Positions 33,178 through 42,630 of a stretch of 64,000 bases of DNA are shown here, piece by piece. Position numbers and translations under genes: made by a program. This stretch comes from Ruegeria lacuscaerulensis. GTDB taxonomy: Bacteria; Pseudomonadota; Alphaproteobacteria; Rhodobacterales; Rhodobacteraceae. Each line of letters opens with the position of its first letter. Within the stretch, counting starts at the first letter, position 1. A model generated the notes under the pieces. It ran no database searches, had not been told where the DNA came from, and worked only from the letters and a program-made list of their open reading frames with translations. The stretch covers positions 124,001 through 188,000 of the forward strand of contig NZ_WQDY01000001.1 of the NCBI RefSeq assembly GCF_013033355.1, in the 5' to 3' direction.

Positions 33178-34668
33178 GTGCAGGCACAAGCGCGCAGTAT
33201 TTCCGTCCGGCGGGACGAGGTTGTTGGTTTCACGCGGCTGATGTGGTTGGCCTTTGTCGGGATGCTGTTGGTTCTGGCGCAGACCGTCTCCGCGCAAGCA
33301 CGGGGCGAAAGCCTTGCTCCTCTGGCCGAAAAGATCAGCCCGGCGGTGGTCAACATCACAACGTCAACTCTGATCGAAGGCCAATCCGGTCCTCAGGGGA
33401 TCGTACCCGAAGGGTCTCCGTTTGAGGATTTTTTCCGCGAATTTCAAGACCGCGGGAATAATGGTCAGAACGCCCCGCGCCGCAGTAATGCGCTGGGCTC
33501 GGGATTTGTGATTTCTGAAGATGGGTTCATCGTAACCAACAATCACGTCATCGCAGAAGCCGATGAAATCCTAATCGAGTTCTTCCCCGGCGATGGCCAG
33601 CCTGTAAAAGAGCTGCCCGCCAAAGTGATTGGCACCGATGAGAAAACCGATATCGCGCTTCTTAAGGTCGAGGCGTCGGGGCCACTGCAATATGTGCAGT
33701 TCGGTGACAGCGATGTGGCTCGCGTGGGCGATTGGGTGATTGCAATGGGTAATCCTTTGGGTCAGGGATTCTCGGTCTCGGCCGGTATCGTATCTGCGCG
33801 CAACCGGGCGCTCAGCGGATCGTATGATGACTACATTCAGACGGATGCCGCAATCAACCGGGGTAACTCGGGCGGTCCGCTTTTCAACATGGAGGGCGAG
33901 GTAATCGGAGTGAACACCGCGATCCTTTCCCCCAATGGCGGCTCGATCGGGATTGGTTTTTCGATGGCGTCAAACGTCGTGATCAAGGTCGTGGACCAGC
34001 TGCGCGAGTTCGGTGAAACGCGCCGTGGTTGGCTGGGTGTGCGCATTCAGGACGTGACCGAGGATATGGCCGAGGCGATGGGTCTGGACAAACCGGGCGG
34101 TGCGCTGATCAGTGACGTGCCGGATGGTCCGGCCAAGGACGCCGGGCTGCTGGCAGGCGACGTGATCCTCAGCTTTGATGGGGTCGAGGTCGAAGATACC
34201 CGTGGTCTGGTCCGTCAGGTTGGAGAGACCACAGTTGGCAAAGCAGTCCGTGTTGTGGTGCATCGCGACGGCGGAACGCAGACCGTTCTGGTGACGTTGG
34301 GCCGACGCGAAGACGCTGAGCGGTCTGAGAGCAGTGAAGAAGATGCGCCCGAAGCGCCGGTTGAAGAAAACGCCGATATTCTGGGCCTGACCATCTCACC
34401 ACTGACGGATGAGCTACGGTCAGATTTGGCCTTGGATGCAGAGGCCGAAGGTCTTGTGGTGACCGAAGTTGATGAAGCGTCGGAAGCCTATGCCAAAGGT
34501 TTGCGCGCTGGTGACCTGATCACTGAGGCCGGGCAGCAAAAAGTGACATCGATCGAAGATTTCGAAACGCGCATGGTGGAAGCAGGCGAAGCAGGGCGCA
34601 AATCGTTGCTTCTGCTGGTACGTCGCGGCGGAGACCCTCGCTTTGTCGCGCTGAGTCTGGAACAGTAA
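33178..34668 (+). CDS. DegP/HtrA-type periplasmic serine protease
   Basis: 496 aa from the GTG at 33178, which follows AAGGAG by 7 bases; a frame back to 32992 has no such site. Signal region about 20-40 (RLMWLAFVGMLLVLAQTVSA). Catalytic triad intact: His123 (TNNHVI), Asp158 (EKTDIALL), Ser231 (RGNSGGPL). Two PDZ domains follow, about 275-360 and 400-490, with GWLGVRIQDVT and LGLTISPLTDEL. It degrades misfolded envelope proteins. It sits 131 bp after the hflKC-DUF2065 genes, a common alphaproteobacterial set, and is closed by a strong terminator. Confidence 0.93.
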   Translation: MQAQARSISVRRDEVVGFTRLMWLAFVGMLLVLAQTVSAQARGESLAPLAEKISPAVVNITTSTLIEGQSGPQGIVPEGSPFEDFFREFQDRGNNGQNAPRRSNALGSGFVISEDGFIVTNNHVIAEADEILIEFFPGDGQPVKELPAKVIGTDEKTDIALLKVEASGPLQYVQFGDSDVARVGDWVIAMGNPLGQGFSVSAGIVSARNRALSGSYDDYIQTDAAINRGNSGGPLFNMEGEVIGVNTAILSPNGGSIGIGFSMASNVVIKVVDQLREFGETRRGWLGVRIQDVTEDMAEAMGLDKPGGALISDVPDGPAKDAGLLAGDVILSFDGVEVEDTRGLVRQVGETTVGKAVRVVVHRDGGTQTVLVTLGRREDAERSESSEEDAPEAPVEENADILGLTISPLTDELRSDLALDAEAEGLVVTEVDEASEAYAKGLRAGDLITEAGQQKVTSIEDFETRMVEAGEAGRKSLLLLVRRGGDPRFVALSLEQ

Positions 34669-34690
34669 TCAACTTGCAAAAAACAGTGGA

Positions 34691-34722
34691 AGGCCAGAGC
34701 AAGCGCTCTGGCCTTTTGTTTT
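34691..34722 (+). terminator. Intrinsic terminator of the protease gene
   Basis: AGGCCAGAGC (34691-34700), loop AAGC, GCTCTGGCCT (34705-34714), then TTTGTTTTT. Perfect 10-bp stem. Confidence 0.93.
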
Positions 34723-34744
34723 TCGCGCTTTTTTAAGACTGACC

Positions 34745-34783
34745 AATAGAAAGAGCCACGCGCCGGGGAAGGCACGTGGCTCT
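34745..34783 (-). terminator. Intrinsic terminator of the Crp/Fnr-type gene
   Basis: AGAGCCACG (34752-34760) and CGTGGCTCT (34775-34783) form a perfect 9-bp stem; on the minus strand it runs into TTTCTATT. A weaker outer pair TGACC/GGTCA (34740-34744, 34796-34800) surrounds it. Confidence 0.65.
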
Positions 34784-34898
34784 GATACAGGGAGAGGTCA
34801 GTGGACAGATATCGGGGATGATTCTCTGACCTCCTACGGTAACAGTTATTAAGATAGTCTTAACGACTGGGAGAGTATGTGAAGCAGGTCACAGCCCG

Positions 34899-35567
34899 TC
34901 AGATCAAATCAGAATCTGCAAGTTCCCGCAGCGCGTCAAAGTCGTGGATCTTAAGGCCGCCGCGCGATGCCTCGACCACTTTGTCCCGCTTCCAGGTCGA
35001 GATCGTCTTTGACACCGCCTCTCGCGTTGCGCCAACGAATTCAGCCAGTTCGCTTTGCGACAGAGTGATGCGATTGCTTGCGTCGCCTTGCAGGTCAGAC
35101 AGGTGCAGCAATTTACGTGCCAGACGGATCGGCATCGGCAGAAAGACCTGTTCGTTCAACTGAGAGCCCATCCAACGCATCCGCAATCCGGCCAGCCTGA
35201 TCATATCAACCGCAAGGTCGGGGTGCTGCCGAATCTGGTTCATGACGTCCTTGCGTCGGACTCGAAGAACGCGAGACGGCTCGGCGGCGGCAATGGTGGC
35301 GGTGCGTGGGCCGTTGTCGAACAGGCCGATCTCACCAAACACTTCTCCGGGTTTCATAAGGGTCAGAGACAGCTTGCGGCCGCTCATCGCCAGAAAGGAG
35401 ACTTCAAGCGTTCCTTCAAGGATCGCATAGAGAGCGTCGCCCTCGTCCCCCTGTTCAAAAAGTACATCTCCTTGGGTCAAGGAGATCTCGGTCGCCTGAG
35501 CCGATAGCATGGTTCTAAGCCGGTCAGATGCCTCGGCCAGAAAGCCGGTGTTTGGAAAGGGCGTCAT
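34899..35567 (-). CDS. Crp/Fnr-family transcriptional regulator
   Basis: 222 aa. Cyclic-nucleotide-binding-type jelly roll: GDVLFEQGDEGDALYAILEGTLEVSFLAMSGRKLSLTLMKPGEVFGEIGLFDNGPRTATIAAAEPSRVLRVRR, including the FGEIGLFDNGPRTAT phosphate cassette. C-terminal winged helix: ITLSQSELAEFVGATREAVSKTISTWKRDKVVEASRGGLKIHD. There are no N-terminal Fnr cysteines, so it is not an oxygen sensor of Fnr type; a cNMP or other ligand is possible. It is alone on its strand, with its own terminator. Confidence 0.92.
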   Translation of the reverse strand: MTPFPNTGFLAEASDRLRTMLSAQATEISLTQGDVLFEQGDEGDALYAILEGTLEVSFLAMSGRKLSLTLMKPGEVFGEIGLFDNGPRTATIAAAEPSRVLRVRRKDVMNQIRQHPDLAVDMIRLAGLRMRWMGSQLNEQVFLPMPIRLARKLLHLSDLQGDASNRITLSQSELAEFVGATREAVSKTISTWKRDKVVEASRGGLKIHDFDALRELADSDLI

Positions 35568-35687
35568 ATTGGTGGTTTAACCCGAGGGATTGTGAGTGGT
35601 CCCACAACTTTTCACAGCAAACGCCTTTAGCCAAGGTTTTTGTGCACTTATTTTATATCAGAGCGACGTCCGTGACCTTCTGAACCT

Positions 35688-36308
35688 TCAGCCGTCCTGA
35701 TTTTCATTTTGGTCGGGTTCTTCCATATACGTCTGCAACATGCTGAATTGCAGCATTAAAAACGCCATCAGCGCGATTGGAAACGCGAAGGTTTCGATTT
35801 TCACCCATAGATCAGTCGATAGGGTGCGCCACACCAGTTCATTCGCCACAGCAAGAACTGCGAAGCACCCGCACAGACGGCGGGTCAGTATCATCCACCC
35901 TTCGTGCCGCATCGGCAGCATCTCGTCCAGCACATAGGCCAAATAGGATTTGCCCTGCAGCAGGCCTATGCCAAGGATCGCGGAGAAGAACCCATAGACC
36001 AGCGTGGTTTTCATTTTGAAAAAACGCTCGTCGTTGAACCAGGCCGTCAAGCCACCGAAGAAGATCACCATGAACGCGGTGAATATCTGCATTCGGCTGA
36101 GTTTCCCGGTCAGTACCCAAAGAACAGCCATTGCCCCTAACATAAGCGGGACAAAGATAATGGTGGCCACGATGAACCCCGAGTATTCGGTTCCCGCGAA
36201 TTCAAAGCTGTCGTCGCGCAGACGCAGGTAGATGAAAAAAAAGGCCAGCGGAGGCCCAAGCTCCAGCGCCTGTTTCAGGAAAGGGTTGATCTCTTTTTTG
36301 CCTGTCAT
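35688..36308 (-). CDS. yciB: YciB/IspZ inner-membrane septation protein
   Basis: 206 aa from the ATG at 36308 (MTGKKEINPFLKQALELGPPLAFFF), which has AGGA seven bases upstream; a frame back to 36341 would run into the previous gene. About five or six membrane segments; conserved GGLTAWFNDERFFKMKTTLVYGFFSAILGIGLLQGKSYLAYVLDEMLPM and the W-x-x-L-T/S-R-R section match YciB (intracellular septation protein A). The role is in envelope maintenance and cell division. The order ftsY, DMT, yciB on this strand is usual in Rhodobacterales. Confidence 0.92.
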   Translation of the reverse strand: MTGKKEINPFLKQALELGPPLAFFFIYLRLRDDSFEFAGTEYSGFIVATIIFVPLMLGAMAVLWVLTGKLSRMQIFTAFMVIFFGGLTAWFNDERFFKMKTTLVYGFFSAILGIGLLQGKSYLAYVLDEMLPMRHEGWMILTRRLCGCFAVLAVANELVWRTLSTDLWVKIETFAFPIALMAFLMLQFSMLQTYMEEPDQNENQDG

Positions 36309-36324
36309 CACGGATTCCTGCTGC

Positions 36325-37227
36325 TTACCCGCCCATTTCAACTATTACGGCGCCAAGTGCAATCAATGCCATCAACGCAATCCGTCTGGGGCCGACGGTT
36401 TCTTTGAGGATCAACCAACCGATCAGTGCAGCAAATACCGTTGAGGTTTCACGCAGCACAGCGGCTTCGCCGACCTTGTCCAGTCGGGTGGCCAGCATGA
36501 TCGAGCCAAATGACAGCGGCGCGATGATACCTCCGGCGAGTCCGCGCAGCATTAAAGGTCCAAGAGCCGGACGATGGATCATGGCCCGCCATCTGAGAAA
36601 TGCGTAGAATGGCATCGCAGCCCCGTCGATCATGAAGAACCACGCCAGAAACGTGAAAGGATCCGCCGTGGCGCGGATGCCATAGGCGTCATAGGTTGTA
36701 TAGAGCGCCACGAACAGCCCCGTCGCGATGGCCAATGCAAGGGCAATGCCCAACGTCTCACGATTTGTTTCGAGAAATTTGAAGTTGTAGGCGGCCAGAC
36801 CGAAGATACCGGCAAGTAGGACGGCGACTCCGAACCATTGGGTTCCGGTGAAGGTTTCACCGAACAAAAGGTAAGCGCCGATGACGGTGAACAGTGGGCC
36901 GGTGCCACGTACCACAGGATAAACGACCGTGTAAGATCCCTTGGTATAGGCCAACGCCTGAAGCGTTTTGTACAAGATATGGATCACCCACACGACGGCA
37001 AAGATGGGCCACATGTAGGGTTCAGGCCAGGGCACGACAAAAAGCGCAAAGGGGGCAGCCATCAGGCAATAGGAGGCGTCGATAGCCCCGCGCGACATCC
37101 AGGGGTCGTGGCGTCCCTTTTGTAACGCTCCGAAGGCTGCGTGCAGAAAGGCAGCCATAAGCGCTAGCGCCAGTGCCAACTGGTGGCCTGCTTCGGTGCC
37201 TTCCAGTGATATCAGCCAGTCGCTCAA
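36325..37227 (-). CDS. EamA/DMT-family transporter
   Basis: 300 aa, about ten membrane segments in two EamA halves. It begins MSDWLISLEGTEAGHQLALALALMAAFLHAAFGALQKGRHDPW and ends IALMALIALGAVIVEMGG. Conserved VYPVVRGTGPLFTVIGAYLLFGE is the first-repeat signature. Substrate unknown. It begins 88 bp after the ftsY stop with a dispersed repeat in the gap, and ends 16 bp before the yciB start. Confidence 0.9.
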   Translation of the reverse strand: MSDWLISLEGTEAGHQLALALALMAAFLHAAFGALQKGRHDPWMSRGAIDASYCLMAAPFALFVVPWPEPYMWPIFAVVWVIHILYKTLQALAYTKGSYTVVYPVVRGTGPLFTVIGAYLLFGETFTGTQWFGVAVLLAGIFGLAAYNFKFLETNRETLGIALALAIATGLFVALYTTYDAYGIRATADPFTFLAWFFMIDGAAMPFYAFLRWRAMIHRPALGPLMLRGLAGGIIAPLSFGSIMLATRLDKVGEAAVLRETSTVFAALIGWLILKETVGPRRIALMALIALGAVIVEMGG

Positions 37228-37276
37228 TACAAGTGCTCTTTCACGGGTGGTGAGGCCGGGGGTTTTCCACCCCCGG

Positions 37277-37317
37277 ATCCCCGAAGGATATTTTTAGCCA
37301 GATGAAGGGGCGGATCA
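37277..37317 (-). repeat. Dispersed intergenic repeat, copy behind ftsY
   Basis: Minus-strand reading: the ftsY stop TGA followed by TCCGCCCCTTCATCTGG, CTAAAAATATCC, TTCGGGGATCC, then the hairpin CCGGGGG/CCCCCGG (about 37256-37276). It shares CTTCATCTGG-x-x-AAAAATA-x-CC with the units at 20397 and 42631. The TGA of ftsY forms the first bases of the unit. Confidence 0.75.
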
Positions 37318-38496
37318 GTTTTCCAGCCCAGTCAGGGCTGCGGCAAACTCTTCGGGATCGAAAGGCGCGAGGTCGTCGATCTGCTCACCAACTCCGATTG
37401 CGTGGATCGGAAGACCGAACTTGTCGGCCAGCGCGACCAAAACCCCGCCCTTGGCCGTTCCGTCGAGTTTCGTCATCACAAGCCCCGACACATCCGCCAG
37501 CTTGCGGAAGGTTTCAACTTGGCTGAGTGCGTTTTGCCCGGTGGTGGCGTCCAGTACCAGAAGGGTGTTATGCGGAGCGGTTTCGTCGACCTTGCGGATG
37601 ACACGGACGATTTTGGCGAGTTCTTCCATCAGGTCTGTGCGGTTTTGCAAACGACCCGCCGTGTCGATCATCAGAAGATCCGCGCCTTCCTCTTGTGCTT
37701 TGGTGAGTGCGTCAAAGGCAAGAGAAGCAGGGTCCGAGCCTTCCGGAGCAGTCAGGACCGGCACTCCGGCGCGATCCCCCCAGACCTGCAGCTGTTCAAC
37801 TGCGGCAGCGCGGAAGGTGTCTCCGGCGGCAATGACGACCTTTTTCCCGGCAGTTTTGAACTGGCTTGCGAGCTTGCCGATGGTTGTGGTCTTGCCGGAT
37901 CCGTTAACGCCCACGACCAGCACCACCTGCGGGCGTTTTGGGTAAATAGGAAGGGGTTTCGCCACCGGCTCCATGACGCGGGCGACTTCTTGCGCCAGAA
38001 GCTGTTTGATTTCTTGCGTCGAGAGTTTGCGACCGTACCGCCCCTCGGCCATGTTCGAGGTTACGCGCAGGGCAGTGTCGACGCCCATATCCGAGGCGAT
38101 CAGCAGTTCCTCGAGCTGTTCCAGCATGTCGTCATCCAGCGCACGGCGGACAACGGTCTTTGGCTCACTTCGGCCAAACAGACGCCCCAGCACGCCTTTG
38201 GAAGACGTAGCTTCGGGAGGGGGTGGCGCGGGTTGTGGATCGGCAGGCGACGGGTCGGGCGTTTCGACCGGCTGCGGCGTGGGTACAGGGGCGGGTGTTG
38301 GTTGTGGTGCGGGTACTGGTTCCGGCGTTGGTTGAGGTACTTCCGGAACAGGTTCAGGCTGCGGTTCGGGCTCTGGTATGATCGGGTCCGGGGTTGTTGT
38401 TTCCTCGCCGCCATCCTCGACGATTGCGTCCAGCCCCTGTTCAAGGCGGGACGAGGATTTGAAAAGCTTGTTCTTTAGCTTTGAGAAAAACGCCAT
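37315..38496 (-). CDS. ftsY: Signal recognition particle receptor FtsY
   Basis: 393 aa. Acidic, proline-rich N-terminal A domain with PEP/PAP/PTP repeats over about residues 35-90, then the four-helix N domain and the GTPase NG domain: GVNGSGKTTTIGKLA (G1), DTFRAAAVEQLQVWGDR, DTAGRLQNRTDLMEEL (G3), TKLDGTAKGG (G4) and HAIGVGEQIDDLAPFDPEEF at the end. It receives SRP-ribosome complexes at the membrane. The Pro/Glu repeat tract is longer and more regular than in E. coli. Confidence 0.97.
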   Translation of the reverse strand: MAFFSKLKNKLFKSSSRLEQGLDAIVEDGGEETTTPDPIIPEPEPQPEPVPEVPQPTPEPVPAPQPTPAPVPTPQPVETPDPSPADPQPAPPPPEATSSKGVLGRLFGRSEPKTVVRRALDDDMLEQLEELLIASDMGVDTALRVTSNMAEGRYGRKLSTQEIKQLLAQEVARVMEPVAKPLPIYPKRPQVVLVVGVNGSGKTTTIGKLASQFKTAGKKVVIAAGDTFRAAAVEQLQVWGDRAGVPVLTAPEGSDPASLAFDALTKAQEEGADLLMIDTAGRLQNRTDLMEELAKIVRVIRKVDETAPHNTLLVLDATTGQNALSQVETFRKLADVSGLVMTKLDGTAKGGVLVALADKFGLPIHAIGVGEQIDDLAPFDPEEFAAALTGLEN

Positions 38497-38554
38497 TTTT
38501 GGTCTCCGCAGGTGTTCCCCTCACCTAATGCGGATTCGCAGCGGTTGCAAAGGG

Positions 38555-39193
38555 TCAGGCAAACGCCAGCAGTAACCCCACCTGCGCCCCCCAGTACAAT
38601 ATCCAAATCGGATAGGGTGTAACTTTCCGAGATGGGTGGTTAGGGGGCAAAAGGAATTTCTCGGTGGCCAGGATCAGGTCTGAGGCGATGAAGGCAAGGG
38701 CAGCGGGCAGGGCCAACCACAGCGCGTCTGTATCCGGTAGGGTCAAAACCGCGATCCCCATCCCCAAAATGATCGGAATATAGGCAAGCACCGGGCCTTT
38801 CAGGTCACCTGCGCGCGGGGTCAGCAACGTGGCGGCAATAATACCCAAAACGATCAACGACCAGAACATGGCCGGTCGTTCCCAAATCAGGCCCGGGTCG
38901 CTGGACGGATGCGTGAGAAACAACGCAATATAGGCCAGATGCCCGGCGGCAAACGCTCCGATGCCGGCCATGAAGGTCTGGTCCGTTTCGCGTGACAGTA
39001 ACGCATCCCCGATTGCGCAAAGGGCAAGTGCCGTCGACAAGAGCAATGGCGCACCGCTGAAAACCGCAATGACGGCCAGTGTGCCAACTGAAGCGGTCTT
39101 AAAAAACGTTCTCGCCGTGCTGACAGGTTTTGGGGCCATTGGCATGTAAGCCAGCGCACAGGCGGATGCGAAAATCAGCAGAACAGTGGTCAC
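38555..39193 (-). CDS. YhhN/TMEM86 (lysoplasmalogenase) family membrane protein
   Basis: 212 aa from the GTG at 39193, which has GGAG eight bases upstream (an ATG at 39238 is an alternative). Seven or eight membrane segments; SVGTLAVIAVFSGAPLLLSTALALCAIGDALLSRETDQTFMAGIGAFAAGHLAYIALF carries the conserved G-D-x-x-L and F-x-x-G-x-x-A-F-x-x-x-H-x-x-Y pattern. Animal TMEM86 members hydrolyse lysoplasmalogens; the bacterial role is not established. Confidence 0.83.
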   Translation of the reverse strand: MTTVLLIFASACALAYMPMAPKPVSTARTFFKTASVGTLAVIAVFSGAPLLLSTALALCAIGDALLSRETDQTFMAGIGAFAAGHLAYIALFLTHPSSDPGLIWERPAMFWSLIVLGIIAATLLTPRAGDLKGPVLAYIPIILGMGIAVLTLPDTDALWLALPAALAFIASDLILATEKFLLPPNHPSRKVTPYPIWILYWGAQVGLLLAFA

Positions 39194-39326
39194 GCGTTGG
39201 TCTCCGGGTTGGTGATCAAACCAGAACGCCATGATCATGCGGTCAATTCAACGGGTTACGTCAGGGCAGGGTGGTCTGACGCAATGGTAATTGGCCTTGT
39301 CTTCCGGCTTCTGACAGAATGACTGC

Positions 39327-39722
39327 ATGCTGAGACACATCGTGATTCTTTTAGCCCTTTCCGCGCAGGCGGTCGGTGCCCAGACGGCCCTGTCCGGGTC
39401 CGAGTTCGATGACTATACACGCGGTAAAACCCTGTTTTACGGGTTTCAGGGCGAGGTTTACGGTGTCGAACGGTACCTGCCGAACCGTCGGGTGATTTGG
39501 TCCTTTTTGGATGGCGACTGCAAAGAGGGCGTCTGGTATGAGCAGGAGGATCAGATCTGTTTCCTCTATGAAGACAGGCTTGATCCACAATGCTGGCGCT
39601 TCACCCGGTCTGGCGCTGGGTTGATTGCTCAATTTGAAGGAAATCCCGACCAGACCGAATTGTATGAGGCCGAGGACATCGACGAAGAGATGATATGCCT
39701 CGGGCCAGAGGTCGGAGTTTAA
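39327..39722 (+). CDS. Small secreted protein, function unknown
   Basis: 131 aa. Sec signal MLRHIVILLALSAQAVGA with cleavage before QTALSG. The mature part is acidic with four Cys (DGDCKEGVWYE, QICFLYED, PQCWRF, EMICLGPE), a set that could form two disulfides, and many aromatic residues: GKTLFYGFQGEVYGVERYLPNRRVIW. I recognise a widespread roseobacter-type hypothetical protein but no named fold. It is convergent with xseA, 7 bp apart. Confidence 0.78.
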   Translation: MLRHIVILLALSAQAVGAQTALSGSEFDDYTRGKTLFYGFQGEVYGVERYLPNRRVIWSFLDGDCKEGVWYEQEDQICFLYEDRLDPQCWRFTRSGAGLIAQFEGNPDQTELYEAEDIDEEMICLGPEVGV

Positions 39723-39729
39723 GTGTCAC

Positions 39730-41223
39730 TTAGAACAATGAGCCTTGATCCGGTGCGTCTTTTTTAGGCGATTTTTTTGGTGCCGGTCGCGGCGCCTGCG
39801 GCTGTCCCGTGGTGAGCATACCATCGGCAAATTCAATCTCTAGTGCGTCGTGTTTTGCAGCCTGCTTCTTTGTGGTTATCACTTGATCGTCGGCTCGTAC
39901 CACGGCGTAACCACGTTGCAACGTCGCCTTGTAGCTGAGCGTTTCGCGCAGGCGGTCCGTGGCCTCTAGCTGTTGCCGCATCCGGTCCAAACGCAGGGTG
40001 TGGGCCGCGCTCATCCGTTCGCTTAACCTCGAGAGAGTTTGGCGCTGCACCTCGATCTCGCGCTGGATGGGGCGCAGTGACAGGCGCGAGGACAGGTTGC
40101 GCGCCGCCTCTTGTCGGCTGCTTACAAGATTGCGCAGGGTTGAGGGCCGCAGATGGGCAGAGAGCCGCACCACTTGCAACTGGCGGTTTTGCACGCCGCG
40201 CTCCAGCGCCGGGGTCAGGCGATCTGCAATCAAATCAAGTCGTTGGCGTGGAGAGTTCAACAAGCTGTCCGGGCGCGGCAGGGCGCGGGACAAGTCGCGC
40301 AGGCGTTGGCTGCGGCGTTGCACGGTATCGGTCGCGGCGCGGGACAGGCGCGCGCCTTGCTCGCCGGTCCAGGCCAGTAGCTCCAATCGAACGGGCACAG
40401 CCAGTTCGGCGGCTGCAGTGGGTGTGGGCGCGCGACGGTCCGAGACGAAGTCGATCAGCGTTGTATCAGTTTCATGCCCCACAGCCGAGATCAGCGGGAT
40501 CTCCGAGGCCGCAGCCGCCCGCGCGACCGCTTCTTCGTTGAAACCCCACAGGTCTTCGATCGATCCTCCGCCGCGGGCAACGATGATAAGGTCGGGGCGC
40601 GGCAGGGCACCTCCGGGCGAGAGTTGGTTGAAACCGTTGATCGCGTTGGCAACCTCGGGCGCGCAGTTCGATCCTTGCACGGCGACAGGCCAGATCAGCA
40701 CCTTGCGCGGGAACCGGTCGCGCAGGCGGTGTAGGATATCGCGGATCACCGCGCCAGATGGTGATGTCACTACGCCGATGATCTGCGGTAGATAGGGCAG
40801 GGGTTTCTTGCGTTCAGGCGCGAACAGCCCTTCGGCCTCAAGCTGTTTCTTGCGCTTTTCCAGCAGCGCCATCAGCGCGCCTTGCCCGGCGACGGCGACC
40901 TCATCGACGTTGAGGTTGTATTTCGATTGCGCGCCGAATGCGGTCAGGCGGCCGGTGACGACGACCTCAAGCCCTTCTTCGGGCACAACGGACAGGCCCG
41001 AGATCTGCCCCTTCCATGTGGTGCAGGCGAGCACGTTCTTGTCGTCCTTGATGTCGTAATACAGATGACCCGAGCGCGCCTTGAACACGCGACCGACCTC
41101 GCCGCGTACACGGATTCGGCCGAACGTGCCTTCAAGCGTGCGTTTCACCTCACCCGAGATGTCAGAAACTGTATATTCCGGGGTGTTTTGGCCGGGAATG
41201 GGGTCGTCAAGCAGGTCGGACAT
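39730..41223 (-). CDS. xseA: Exodeoxyribonuclease VII large subunit
   Basis: 497 aa from the ATG at 41223 (MSDLLDDPIPGQNTPEYTVSDISGEVKRTLEGTFGRIRVRGEVG); a frame back to 41280 lacks family similarity. N-terminal OB fold, then the catalytic domain with VVTSPSGAVIRDILHRLRDRFPR, LIIVARGGGSIEDLWGFNEEAVARAAA and SAVGHETDTTLIDFVSDRRAPTPTAAAELA, then a long coiled coil. It degrades ssDNA with XseB, which is not in the window. Divergent from purD with a 75-bp gap. Confidence 0.96.
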   Translation of the reverse strand: MSDLLDDPIPGQNTPEYTVSDISGEVKRTLEGTFGRIRVRGEVGRVFKARSGHLYYDIKDDKNVLACTTWKGQISGLSVVPEEGLEVVVTGRLTAFGAQSKYNLNVDEVAVAGQGALMALLEKRKKQLEAEGLFAPERKKPLPYLPQIIGVVTSPSGAVIRDILHRLRDRFPRKVLIWPVAVQGSNCAPEVANAINGFNQLSPGGALPRPDLIIVARGGGSIEDLWGFNEEAVARAAAASEIPLISAVGHETDTTLIDFVSDRRAPTPTAAAELAVPVRLELLAWTGEQGARLSRAATDTVQRRSQRLRDLSRALPRPDSLLNSPRQRLDLIADRLTPALERGVQNRQLQVVRLSAHLRPSTLRNLVSSRQEAARNLSSRLSLRPIQREIEVQRQTLSRLSERMSAAHTLRLDRMRQQLEATDRLRETLSYKATLQRGYAVVRADDQVITTKKQAAKHDALEIEFADGMLTTGQPQAPRPAPKKSPKKDAPDQGSLF

Positions 41224-41298
41224 TTCAGCGCCTTGTGTCAAATGCCCACCCAGCTTAGAACGCGCGGAAGGCGAGGCCAAGCAGATCGGAGAGCAGTC

Positions 41299-42561
41299 AT
41301 GAATATCCTAATTCTTGGAAGCGGTGGGCGCGAACACAGCCTGGCTTGGGCGGTGATGCAAAACCCAAAATGTGACCGTCTGATTGTGGCTCCGGGTAAT
41401 GCAGGGATCGTGCAGATCGCCGAGTGCGCAGCGCTGGATATTGAAAATGGCGGCGCGGTGGTCAGCTTTGCCGAGGAAAACGCGATTGATTTCGTGATTG
41501 TCGGCCCTGAGGCCCCGCTGGCCGCTGGTGTCGCGGACCGTTTGCGCGAAGCAGGTGTGTTGGTCTTTGGCCCCTCGGCTGATGCGGCGCAGTTGGAGGC
41601 ATCCAAGAGCTTTACCAAGGAAATCTGCGACGCCTCGGGTGCGCCGACCGCCGCCTATGGGCGCTTTACCGAGGCCGAGCCTGCCAAGGCCTATATCCGC
41701 GAACAGGGCGCGCCGATTGTGGTCAAGGCCGATGGTCTGGCCGCCGGCAAGGGCGTGATCGTGGCGATGGACGAGGCCACCGCGCTGGAGGCCATCGACG
41801 ACATGTTCGGTGGTGCTTTTGGCGGGGCCGGGGCCGAGGTGGTGATCGAGGAATTTATGGAGGGCGAGGAAGCTTCGCTGTTCGTGTTGTGTGATGGAGA
41901 GGATATCCTGTCCGTTGGTACCGCGCAGGATCATAAGCGCGTGGGTGAGGGCGATACTGGGCTAAACACGGGCGGGATGGGGGCGTATTCTCCGGCCCCG
42001 GTCCTGAGCGCCGAGGTCGAGGCTCGCGCGATGGAAGAGATCATCAAGCCGACCGTGGCCGAGATGAAAAAGCGCGGGATGCCGTTTCAGGGGGTTCTCT
42101 ATGCGGGTTTGATGATCAAGGACGGGCAGCCGCGACTGGTGGAATACAATGTGCGCTTCGGCGATCCTGAATGTCAGGTGCTGATGATGCGCCTGGGCGC
42201 GCAGGCGATGGATCTGATGCATGCCGCAGCCGAGGGCCGTTTAGGCGAGGCGCAGGTGAACTGGGCCGACGATCACGCGCTGACCGTTGTGATGGCGGCC
42301 AATGGCTATCCCGGTTCTTACGAGAAGGGCAGTGTGATTGGCGGTCTGGACGCGTTGCCCGAGGACAGCAAGAACATGGTTTTTCATGCCGGGACCAAGG
42401 CGGCAGACGGGCAAGTACTTGCGTCGGGTGGTCGGGTTCTGAACGTCACTGCTCGGGGCGAGACACTGCAGGACGCGCGCGACCGGGCTTATGCGATGGT
42501 TGACGGGATTGACTGGCGCGGAGGGTTCTTCCGACGCGATATCGGTTGGCGGGCTTTGTGA
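41299..42561 (+). CDS. purD: Phosphoribosylamine-glycine ligase
   Basis: 420 aa from the ATG at 41299 with GGAGAG before it. MNILILGSGGREHSLAWAV opening, IVGPEAPLAAGVADRL, FGPSADAAQLEASKSF, ATP-grasp IVVKADGLAAGKGVIV and VVIEEFMEGEEASLFVLCDG, VGEGDTGLNTGGMGAYSPAP, and VLYAGLMI with EYNVRFGDPECQ. It makes glycinamide ribonucleotide. Its 3' end converges with a VCBS-repeat gene across a dispersed repeat. Confidence 0.97.
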   Translation: MNILILGSGGREHSLAWAVMQNPKCDRLIVAPGNAGIVQIAECAALDIENGGAVVSFAEENAIDFVIVGPEAPLAAGVADRLREAGVLVFGPSADAAQLEASKSFTKEICDASGAPTAAYGRFTEAEPAKAYIREQGAPIVVKADGLAAGKGVIVAMDEATALEAIDDMFGGAFGGAGAEVVIEEFMEGEEASLFVLCDGEDILSVGTAQDHKRVGEGDTGLNTGGMGAYSPAPVLSAEVEARAMEEIIKPTVAEMKKRGMPFQGVLYAGLMIKDGQPRLVEYNVRFGDPECQVLMMRLGAQAMDLMHAAAEGRLGEAQVNWADDHALTVVMAANGYPGSYEKGSVIGGLDALPEDSKNMVFHAGTKAADGQVLASGGRVLNVTARGETLQDARDRAYAMVDGIDWRGGFFRRDIGWRAL

Positions 42562-42630
42562 TCTGATTGCCGGGCTGCGCCCGTCTTGATTTTTTGCGGA
42601 AGGGGTTTTGCCTTCTCGGCCTTTCGGCCT